The position numbers were made by a program, and so were the translations under genes. A DNA stretch of 27,221 nt from Gnetum montanum (taxonomy: Eukaryota > Streptophyta > Gnetopsida > Gnetales > Gnetaceae). The stretch covers positions 1 through 27,221 of the forward strand of contig MNCI01004861.1 in assembly GCA_015680685.1 (NCBI GenBank). Reading direction: 5' to 3'. This document shows positions 20,028-27,221 of the stretch, in pieces. Under the pieces are notes generated by a model. The model did no database searches. It was not told where the DNA came from and saw only the letters and a program-made list of their open reading frames with translations. Numbering within the stretch: position 1 is the stretch's first letter; every line of letters begins with the position of its first letter.

Positions 20028-20975
20028 CATAATGCTGAGGTGGACTACATAGAGTGGTTTGATCATACTAATGCAGTTATCCATCAACATATTGAGGAAA
20101 TGAGTTATAGGGCATTCATCATATCCTCCATTGATTAGTTTTACTAGGAAAAAATCCTGGAATTCTACTAGACTTTGAAGTCATATCTCACAAAGACAAA
20201 TCCTTCAAAGTGCTACCTAGTTTCCTCAATGAGGAAAGCTAGGATTAAAATCATGGTGACATGCCTCTAGGAGTGGTTCAACCTACCTACTAATGGGGAG
20301 GGCATATTCAAACCAAAGGCCAACACTAAGTTAAAGTATGATTTTTTCCATCAGTTCATAGGAGAGTTTGATTCTAGTAAGATTTAGACCTAGGGACTTT
20401 ACTTTATGAATCTACATCCAGAGCACTACATAATGGCTAGGATGATCATCTCCAACATCCTATCATCAATGCACATGACTTACATTTTTAGCCTTTCCCT
20501 TCAGGTCATGAAGGCCTTGAAATTCAGTGAGAAGGCCAACTTCACATACCTATTGATTAGGTACATGGTGTATCATTACAATGATGATTTACTTAAATTA
20601 TGTTTTTCATTTTTCATTTCAACCATCCTATAGAAGTTAGGCCTATAAAAGCCCTAAATAAGAACAAAGGTAAACCTTACTATCCTAAAGAAGAACACCT
20701 TCATGCAGTCCCTCAAGATTTACACTAAGGTCTATCCTTTTAGCAAAGAATCTAATAACCTAGGCTCCATGTTGGCACCTCTAGCTAATGAGGTTTGGAA
20801 ACTTAGGGATGAGATGAGGACATAGCTCTAGGAAGTAAAATCCATCCAACATGAGATCTTGACCATTTTGAAAAGTGTAAGTTATATCCTCATGGTGTTG
20901 GACAAAAGTATCATTGATATTAAGAAGAACATGCACCCATAGATTAGGGACAATGATAAGGAAGTCGAACCCTAA
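20028..20975 (+). pseudogene. Unidentified 316-codon pseudo-ORF, plant-repeat-associated
   Basis: One frame can be followed for 948 nt with no frameshift but 12 internal stops (10 TAG, 2 TAA, no TGA) before a TAA at 20973. Readable parts include NAEVDYIEWFDHTNAVIHQH, MRKARIKIMV, the longest open part from 20406 (MNLHPEHYIMARMIISNIL, FSLSLQVMKALKFSEKANFT, MVYHYNDD), then LANEVWKLRDEM and an amphipathic, coiled-coil-like end (SIQHEILTILKSV). I do not recognise the family. Its general character recalls the extra ORFs of Athila/Ogre-type elements or plant-mobile-domain proteins, but that is a guess. The conserved frame suggests a real coding ancestor. It lies upstream of, and on the same strand as, the integrase tail at 21411-22165. 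Confidence 0.55.
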
Positions 20976-21410
20976 CATTTTGAAGAGGATATAAAGGTGT
21001 AAGGAGGATATGAGGTGTGATCTTATGTGTAATTGGTTATTCTTGGGGTTAGCTAGCCATTTTATTAATCAAACTTAGACATGTTTAATTTTTGTTTAAA
21101 CTGTATGCTTAATCCTTTTGATAAAAAGCTTGGATTATGGTGGCTAGTTAACATTTAATTTCCAAAGTTTTCTTTATTATGTAAACATTATTGCTAGTTG
21201 GAAAATTAGAATGAAATGTTTACTTTAGTTGAAGCACTATCTTATGTCATAATTGAAAGAATTATTATGATTTCTTGGTACTATGGTTAGGCTGGGTGAA
21301 TTTTGGGCTATGAAAAGGAGATTATTGGTGTTATGATTGAGAAATATTCAATAGCATGTATCTTTTTATGTGTGCCTACTAAGGATATTGTCACCTCTAT
21401 TGACTACTTA
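20976..21410. other. No gene seen between pseudo-ORF and integrase tail
   Basis: AT-rich, no readable RT or RNase H. If both neighbours come from one element, most of its pol is missing here. Confidence 0.4.
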
Positions 21411-22165
21411 TATCATTTTTCTAGACAATTACTGGCCAACCTTAGCCAAAGAAACCTATAATCTATTCAAGACATATGATACTTGCCAAAGGAATGCATA
21501 AGTTATCTCTCTTCACAGGAGCTTAACATGTCTTAAATCTCATGGCCCTTTCAAAAATGGGATTTAGATCTTATTGGTGTTATTGGCCCTCCTTCATTTA
21601 ACAAGCACCAATTTGTTCTACCTACTATGGAATACTTTACTAAGTGGGTAGAAGCTATTTCTTTATGTTCCAAAAAATTTTCATTTGTTATTTTATTCTC
21701 AATCACATAATAACTAGCTTTAATGTAACTCTCCAAATTGTAATTAACAATGGTCCTTCATTCAAAAATAAGTAGTTGATTTATGTTCCATATATCACAT
21801 CACCTAATCATATTGCTCTTCATGATTGGTATTTAGATCAAAAAAATAACAACATGCATTGCACTAAATTGACTCTTCTAGAAGAATAACGACAAGCTAC
21901 TCTTCAAACATCTACATGAATATTAAGCAAATATTCAATGTCACTACTCTAAACATGCCAAAATTAGAGAGATTTATGAAGGTGATCTATTTCTTTACCA
22001 TTTTTGGACTCCATAGATACAAAGTTCATCCTGAACTAGCAAAGTTCTTTTCTGGTGGTTTAATCTTTACAAAATGACGTACATATTCTATTGAATTTGG
22101 AAGAACTTCAGTGTCCAAATATTATTAACAAAATATTTTTGAAGCACTAATACATGTAGCCATAT
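21411..22165 (+). pseudogene. Second-lineage Ty3/gypsy integrase, C-terminal pol remnant
   Basis: Plus-strand reading shifts frame several times. Visible: NYWPTLAKETYNLFKTYDTC with CQRNA (second half of the H2C2 finger), SHGPFQKWDLDLIGVIGPPS with the first catalytic Asp region, HQFVLPTMEYFTKWVEAISL, later HPELAKFFSGG-like sequence, and near the end ILLNLEELQCPNIINKIFLKH. The wording (KWDLDLIG, FTKWVEAI, NLEELQCPN) resembles Tat/Retand-type integrases rather than the Athila-like copy at 3770-5808. The catalytic core after about 21660 is too decayed to place the second Asp and the Glu. Confidence 0.75.
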
Positions 22166-22700
22166 TACAACCTTGAACCTGTAGACTATTTGAGACCAAA
22201 CATGTATTCTCCTAGTGTTATTTTACTTCTCATTAGTTCTTTTATAATACAAAAAAATATGTACTACATGAGGATAATAGGTTTTCTCTAAATCCTATTT
22301 TATTTACATTATTTTGCTATCTCGCCTTATCTATCTCATATTCTACTATTCATCTAGCTATTTTTTTCATATACTATCTATCCCATTTTACTCTATGTAC
22401 CTAGCATAGCCAATGAGATTTTTGAATGATTTAATAACTCATTGTTTTATGTGAGGGCATGACTAAGCATATTATTGAGTGAAACATGGAGGGGTTACTT
22501 TAACTATATATGGCCATATAATGTGTGGGATTTGGCATAGCACTATCCTTATGGTAGGTGTATAGGTGATATCCTCTTTTTTCTCTTTCTTTTTTGCTCT
22601 CTATTTTTGTATGCTATAATTTTTTCTCTCATGTATTGTATTTCTCTATTCTTTCTTTTATCTCCTATCTTCATCTATTTTCATTCCTCTCCATATTCAA
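22166..22700. other. T/C-rich stretch downstream of integrase remnant
   Basis: Pyrimidine-rich sequence (TTTTTTCATATAC, CTCTTTCTTTTTTGC, TTTCTTTTATCTCC) with no coding match. Probably the 3' untranslated region of the Tat-like element. Confidence 0.4.
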
Positions 22701-22702
22701 CA

Positions 22703-23040
22703 TTAGTGAGGCCAAATGAGTGTCTTTGCCCTGATGCAGTGAGAGTGTTGAGTGTAGAATGGTATAAAAAGTGTTAAATCTTCATATAAGTGATGCAAGG
22801 AAGAGGTCAATTTTAGGGATTTAGCCATGTTCCACTCTTATAACATAGCATCCCAACACTGGTTTATTAGCAATGTGTCTAGCATGCTTTCCACTCATTT
22901 TATTGCTTTTTGCTTTCGCTTTCAACTATCTTTCTATCTTTCTTTATTCCTTTTTGTTATCATGCTCTACAGTGGCGAGGTCAAACAAGTATCTCTGCTT
23001 TACTCCANTCAGACTCAAAGGGTAGATCTCTTGCATACCT
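22703..23040 (+). repeat. Diverged tandem motifs in 3' region (GAGGTCAAA type)
   Basis: Three related pieces: GTGAGGCCAAATGAGTGTCTTTGCCC near 22706, AAGAGGTCAATTTTAGGGATTTAGCC near 22802, and GGCGAGGTCAAACAAGTATCTCTGC near 22974. The outer two are about 265 bp apart, each preceded by a T-rich stretch. The 81-codon frame at 22827-23072, which spans an ambiguous base, is not convincing. Tandem repeats after pol are known for Tat/Ogre elements. Confidence 0.5.
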
Positions 23041-23060
23041 CTAGACTTTTTTTCTCTAAA

Positions 23061-23270
23061 AATGTGGTTTGAAGAGTACCACACCCTATACAGGATTTAA
23101 GGTCCACTCCAGAGTGATTTGTTGCTACAAATCCACTCAACCCTGTAAGGTTTCGACAAGATTAGAATGTGGTTTCAAGGATATCAAAACCTTTACAACT
23201 TGAGCTCTACTTCAAAGTGTCTTGATGTTGCACCAACACTCAATCCCACAAGATGCCAACCATCTTGATG
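23061..23270 (+). repeat. Two-copy 105-bp tandem repeat, diverged
   Basis: Copies start AATGTGGTTTGAAG (23061) and AATGTGGTTTCAAG (23166). Later parts also align, for example CTCCAGAGTG with CTTCAAAGTG and AATCCACTCAACCC with AACACTCAATCCC. Many substitutions separate them. Confidence 0.55.
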
Positions 23271-23544
23271 ACAATGCCTTCTCACAAGAAGCACATCAAT
23301 CCCAATAGGGAAACAAGAAAGAGAAACAAAAATTACAAGGCAAGGATGCAACTGATTTGCTGGTCCTTGTACTTTGAGGCATAATACAATATAACAAGAA
23401 AATGATTAAAAAACTAAAGTATACAAGTATAATATTGATGAGTCATGCCAAGGCTTACGTCAATGCAACCTTATCAACGTGATTCCTTTGATGCATGCTT
23501 TGATGTGTTGATGTGACCCCATCAACGTAGTGGCTATTTTTTCC

Positions 23545-23553
23545 TATAAATAT
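23545..23553 (+). promoter_or_regulatory. TATA box of element 5 LTR
   Basis: TATAAATAT about 110 bp into the LTR, upstream of AATAAAG at 23722. Best match to a plant TATA box in this LTR. Confidence 0.6.
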
Positions 23554-23721
23554 GTGCTCACCAGCTACATTTATGGAATAAGTCTCATAGTTGTAGCGAA
23601 GCTCTACTAGTTTTTCCACTTGAAAGTTAGAATATTTTTTTAAGTGCCGGCAGTAGAAGTCAAAGAGTGTATGAATGCTTATTCAAGCACTATTGTACCT
23701 AAGCACTGTAGTGTGTGCAAC

Positions 23722-23727
23722 AATAAA
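23722..23727 (+). terminator. Polyadenylation signal of element 5 LTR
   Basis: AATAAA in the context CAATAAAGATGAGC. CAATAAAGAT also occurs in the solo LTR (4711) and, in reverse, in the LTRs at 2416 and 14728, so it is a conserved R-region signal. Confidence 0.55.
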
Positions 23728-24325
23728 GATGAGCTTTTTTATAAACCTTGCAACACTTTGAAATAGAATAATTATTTCCTTTAAGCATTTAATATTTTAA
23801 GTAATTTCCTTTAATGCTTTAAGTAATTAAGAAATTAATCAAGTTAAGTTAAGCTAGATTAAGTTGGATTAAATAGTAATTAAATAATAAACATAAGTAT
23901 GTCCACTTCGAGCATACATGTAATGCTTGGTAATCCCAATAACACTTAGCGTTTGATAAGCCAGTAGTGTTATACATGTTGAGGATGTCTATGGAAAGTG
24001 GAAATGAATGCTTATGTCAGAATTAGTTAAGTGTTAGCTAGTTAGATTATCTTAGTAATTAAATTAATTTATTCATCATTCTTTATTCTTAGGCAACCTA
24101 GCACATAAAACATAAAAAATGATAAAAACCATATGCCTCAGTTACAGTTAACCATACCTTTGCATTTCACAAGTGTAATTGGGAAGACAATGATAGAAAT
24201 GATTAATTTCACCTCCTAAAAGCCAATGTATTTAGAAGGCTATAAGTCCACAAAATTCAACTAGATTACGTGTGAATGCTTAGTGATTCATATGGTTGGG
24301 CATAGGGGGTACCCGCTACTCATCA

Positions 24326-24345
24326 TTGGTGCTATTGCTAGGGAC
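24326..24345 (+). other. Primer-binding site, tRNA-Asp type (element 5)
   Basis: Reads TTGGTGCTATTGCTAGGGAC. Compared with element 1's site, all three differences are C in element 1 and T here, the direction expected for deamination. Confidence 0.75.
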
Positions 24346-24504
24346 TTGTAGTTTGATATGTGCACTATCTAGGACTTAGTGAAAATTATTTAAGATCATT
24401 GGATTGAATCCTAAAGTCACAATCATTCAAAAAATAAAAATAATAATGATAATTAAAGCATACTAAATTTTTCTTTCAATCCAAAATTTCTTCTTCTCAT
24501 AGGT

Positions 24505-26745
24505 ATGATAAAATCAAACCTGCCAGTGCCCCAAGAATTCAAAGTGGTGTACACTCATCTAGATGAGTTTGTACTCAATTTCACTTTCATCCTTCATTAG
24601 GATGAATAGTTGCGATGGAGAGACATGGAGAGCAATGTTGTGTTGCCCCCTGATCGATCTATTCTTGGGATGCTGCTACAAACTCTTAAGAGGTTAAGCA
24701 TCCAAGATCTTCATGAAGAATATGTCATGTAGGATCATAACTATTAGGACTATCATCCAACTAAAACACAATGCAAAAGAGATTGGCACTAGGAGAAGCA
24801 CCTTGAAGCTATGAAGGGAAAAAAGTTCACTAACCCCTTGTTCCTACTGAACCAAAAATACAATGAGAATCCTTCCTCTGGGGGCTTCCAACATGAAGAT
24901 TCTCCATCCCTTGACTTTAGTGAAGGGGGCTTGAACTTGAACTTACAATTCACTATCAACAATCCAAGTTCAGGCAAAAGTGGGAGTCAAGATAAGGGCT
25001 TGGATAAGCATAATGATGATGATAAATTTGATGATCGTGGTTATGAAAAGTGAAGAGGAGGTGGTAGATACCATGTTGGTGGTAGTCCTCCTCCCTCTTC
25101 ATCCTCTTCATCTACATCTTCTTCGTCCTTCTCTGAATCTAATCAAAACCATAGAGGATGAAACCGTCATGGAGATGAATGGCAAGACAATGATCAAAGG
25201 CCTCGTAATGAATGAAGGGATAGCAGAGGACATCATAGGCATCATCAAAATAATGATGATAATGAGCCTTTTCTTGCAACTAGAAGCATGCTGAACATCA
25301 CAGAGGTAGTTAGAATTCCAACTAGACATGTGAAAGATAGTAGAATCAATAGGTTGGATATGAAAAATATCCCCAAATTTGAGGGGGATATAACTCAAAT
25401 CCACATACCCATCTTCATGTATTTCACAATGCTTGTTCCTTGTAGAACATAAAAAATGATTGGCAAAAACTTAAGTTATTTACTAGGACACTCATAAAAG
25501 AAGTAGAAAGTTGGTACTACTCTTTAGAGCTGGAATCAATTCATAGATGGAGTACGATGCTTAAGTTGTTCAATGAAAAATATCATATGTACTTTCGAGT
25601 GTCCAACCTAAGAAAGTAGATCCAAGGTTGAAAACAAGGAACACATGAACCCTTAGATGCAACCATTGGCCAATATTATTCTATTTTGCACAGATGTTTT
25701 GGCCATGGTTATTATTAAAGGAAATAGCTTCATCATATCATAGATGGGCTCCGATTAGAAATGAGGAGAACCCTTGGGATCTATGCCCAAGGGAGATTGT
25801 TAGAACTTCAAGCCCATTAGATCTAAAGTCTAATTAAGTAAGTTGTAAAAGAAGAAGATGAGTTGAGGAAATAGGAAAGTGCTAAAGAATATAACTAAGA
25901 TCCTTCCATTAGAAAAAAAGAGGTCCAATTTTGTGATAGTGAGAAGGAGGCACCACTTGATGAAGTGGTGCAACAAAAAATCTTGCTAATTCAAAAATCT
26001 ATTTCTAAAATTTTAGTTAAGATGGATAAAATGTGGGAATCTTTGGATGAAAAATTGCAAACTACTCCAAAAATTATAGAGGAATCCGAAGAGCAAGGTA
26101 GTGATTGTGATCGTAGGAGAAGGAAGGGAGTTAAACATGCCTACTACAAGGGTAAGGATAAGTCTACTATAATCAAAGAGTTGTGGAGTTAAAATCAAAT
26201 GATGATGATGTATGTGACATCTGCCAATATAGACATCCTAAGGTATTTTTTCCTATTATGTCACGCTTACAGGAGTTTGGGATTTTTCTTTGAATCCTAG
26301 GTTGGAAAGAAGGCAAACACCCAAAAATTATCTTATCCTCAAGGAAATCCCAAGTAGTTCTACCAACAAGCAACTTATTATCAAAGTAAAGATCCACCAT
26401 AATCATATGAGTAGTACCAATAATGGTAGCACCTATAATTGTGCAGGATGCCACCACCAAGGTAGTAGTACCCTTAGAGGTAACTAGATCCATATGGGTA
26501 CTATGCTCACTAGTCCATTTCTCCATGTGACTCTTCTAGTCACACTTCATTATAGCATCACTACTACCCTTTAGAATACTACAGAGCTCATTATCCATCT
26601 TCCAAAGAGGAATCCCCATTTCATTAGTACCCTCCTCAATCTTCTACACATGCCCTTCCACCCTCAACTTAATTACCACCTACTCCATCAATGCAGGGTG
26701 AACTTCTACCCTAGTTGCAACAATGTAATGCTATCATGGTCATTA
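24505..26745 (+). pseudogene. gag: gag pseudogene of element 5
   Basis: From the Met at 24505 one frame runs through LPVPQEFKVVYTHLDEFV and FTFILH-stop-DE to a clean part at 24811-25053, then a Ser/His/Arg-rich stretch (SPPPSSSSSSTSSSSFSES; RGHHRHHQNNDD) and MLNITEVVRIPTRH, KNIPKFEGD. A +1 shift then gives the capsid-like domain at about 25412-25620 (HLHVFHNACSL, WQKLKLFTRTLIKEVESWYY, LFNEKYHMYFRVSNL). Next come an open helical part at 25965-26192 (MDKMWESLDEKLQ, CDRRRRKGVKHAYYKGK) and a knuckle (CDICQYRHPKVFF) whose last Cys is Phe. The Pro/Tyr tail ends near ATGCAGGGTGAA (26692), matching the gag end of element 1. This is the most complete gag here, yet it has many stops. Confidence 0.82.
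26213..26251 (+). other. Zinc knuckle of gag (element 5), last Cys lost
   Basis: Cys-Asp-Ile-Cys-Gln-Tyr-Arg-His-Pro-Lys-Val-Phe-Phe. The fourth ligand is Phe (TTT or TTC in place of TGT or TGC), so zinc binding would be impaired. Confidence 0.6.
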
Positions 26746-26918
26746 AATTATAGTTAGCTCCTTGGTTGAGTGGTTTGGAATCCATACCTCAAAAATGACC
26801 ATTCTTCTAAACCAATATCCCTATAAAGCCCTCACCAACTCATGTGGTTGGTCATCCTATTTCTCCTTTATCCTTTGCTTCTATTTCTTTTGGGAACCCT
26901 TCAAACCAAATGCCCCAT

Positions 26919-26939
26919 CCCCCCCCCCCCCCCCCCCCC
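26919..26939 (+). repeat. Poly-C run of 21
   Basis: An uninterrupted C homopolymer between gag and protease of element 5, in an otherwise AT-rich window. It may be real microsatellite growth from a CCCC seed or an assembly or sequencing effect. It makes proline runs in overlapping chance frames. Confidence 0.9.
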
Positions 26940-27029
26940 TCTCTGGCAAGATTTGCACAGTCATGTTATCTGATTGGATCAAGGCTAGAATCCTTCTTAG
27001 GAAAAAAGCTAATCCTAGAAGTTCCCTCA

Positions 27030-27221
27030 TCTATTTGTAGATCGTTGGAAATGAGCCATGCATGGCTCTTCTTGATTCAAGTTTTGGTATCAATTTGATT
27101 TCTCACAAAATGTACCAAGCCTAGAACCTACTTTCTCTTAAGAAGAGCAACATTCATTTAGAATTGGTAGATTAGTCCATCACTATTTCTTTGGGACTAG
27201 TGCAGGTGTTGGTGATCGTTT
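27030..27221 (+). pseudogene. Aspartic protease of element 5, partial at window end
   Basis: Plus-strand frame: IVGNEPCMALLDSSFGINLISHKMYQ, a stop, LLSLKKSNIHLELVD, a stop, then SITISLGLVQVLVIV to the edge. This matches the gypsy retropepsin layout (hydrophobic-hydrophobic-Asp motif near 27073, then INL.....Y and L.L.D). The usual D-S/T-G reads D-S-S here. The enzyme would cleave the gag-pol precursor. Confidence 0.7.

Larger units (their letters stand above)
23436..24325 (+). repeat. 5' LTR of element 5 (890 bp)
   Basis: Starts TGATGAGTCATGCC and ends CCGCTACTCATCA, followed directly by the PBS. It shares the R/U5 end with the other LTRs (GGTAATCCCAATAACACTTAGCG, GCATAGGGGGTACC). Its U3 differs: instead of TAATAATTAG or GATATC arrays it has ATCAACGT repeats (23475, 23521). 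TATA-like TATAAATAT at 23545 and AATAAAG at 23722 are in the expected order. Confidence 0.85.
23436..27221 (+). mobile_element. Element 5: Ty3/gypsy element, 5' part, cut by right window edge
   Basis: Plus strand: 5' LTR 23436-24325, tRNA-Asp-type PBS, gag pseudogene, then the beginning of the protease at the window edge. RT, RNase H, integrase and the 3' LTR would lie beyond. Gag is homologous to elements 1 and 2. The copy carries many stops, so it is inactive. Confidence 0.85.

Noticed and set aside
20028-20975. Genetic-code change with TAG read as an amino acid
   Set aside because: In the other pseudogenes stops replace Trp as well as Gln positions, include TAA and TGA, and frameshifts occur too. 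Decay explains this better.
26762-26800. Possible tRNA gene (TTGGTTGAGTGGTTTGG resembles an A box)
   Set aside because: No B box (GGTTCGA-type), acceptor pairing or anticodon arm can be found at the right distance.
26762-27098. 92- and 84-codon plus-strand frames with proline runs
   Set aside because: The prolines come from the poly-C run, and the real protease reading frame is a different one that overlaps them.

Overview
The window looks like nuclear DNA from a large-genome seed plant. It is AT-rich and contains no bacterial-style operons and no recognisable host gene, tRNA or rRNA. Almost everything identifiable is decayed Ty3/gypsy LTR retrotransposon. A gymnosperm (conifer-like) genome is plausible because the copies are old, heavily mutated and packed together, but that is inference and nothing in the sequence proves it. 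Three ambiguous bases (near 4875, 18751 and 23008) suggest draft-quality sequence.

The dominant family has LTRs bounded by a 7-bp inverted repeat (TGATGAG...CTCATCA). Where a 5' LTR is present, it is followed by a primer-binding site that resembles the tRNA-Asp complement used by Athila/Tat-type elements. Layout, left to right: (1) 1-3327, minus strand: 5' LTR, PBS and a gag pseudogene running off the left edge. (2) About 3770-5808, plus strand: an Athila-like integrase pseudogene, split at 4415-5076 by a solo LTR with a near-perfect 5-bp target duplication. (3) 6956-13530, minus strand: both LTRs, PBS and gag but no pol, so probably a non-autonomous deletion derivative. (4) 14728-19455, minus strand: 3' LTR, a long 3' non-coding region, then integrase, RNase H and the end of reverse transcriptase, cut off inside RT. 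(5) 19455-19819, plus strand: a truncated LTR in the opposite orientation, abutting that RT. (6) 20028-22165, plus strand: a 316-codon unknown pseudo-ORF followed by a second type of gypsy integrase tail and a T-rich region with diverged tandem repeats. (7) 23436-27221, plus strand: 5' LTR, PBS, gag pseudogene and the start of an aspartic protease running off the right edge.

The three gag copies are homologous. Each has an N-terminal segment, a Ser/Arg/His-rich low-complexity stretch, the capsid-like gag domain and a CX2CX3HX4C-type knuckle (the last Cys is lost in one copy). The two 3' non-coding regions (7854-10140 and 15699-17618) are also homologous. Every coding copy carries in-frame stops, and nothing here looks able to move by itself. 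Many stops are explained by C-to-T change (CAA/CAG to TAA/TAG, TGG to TAG/TGA), as expected from long-term cytosine methylation of silenced repeats. Points worth a second look are the solo-LTR nesting event, the pol-less element, the modular U3 repeat arrays, the unidentified 316-codon pseudo-ORF with 12 internal stops but no frameshift, and the opposed LTR pieces flanking a pol region.
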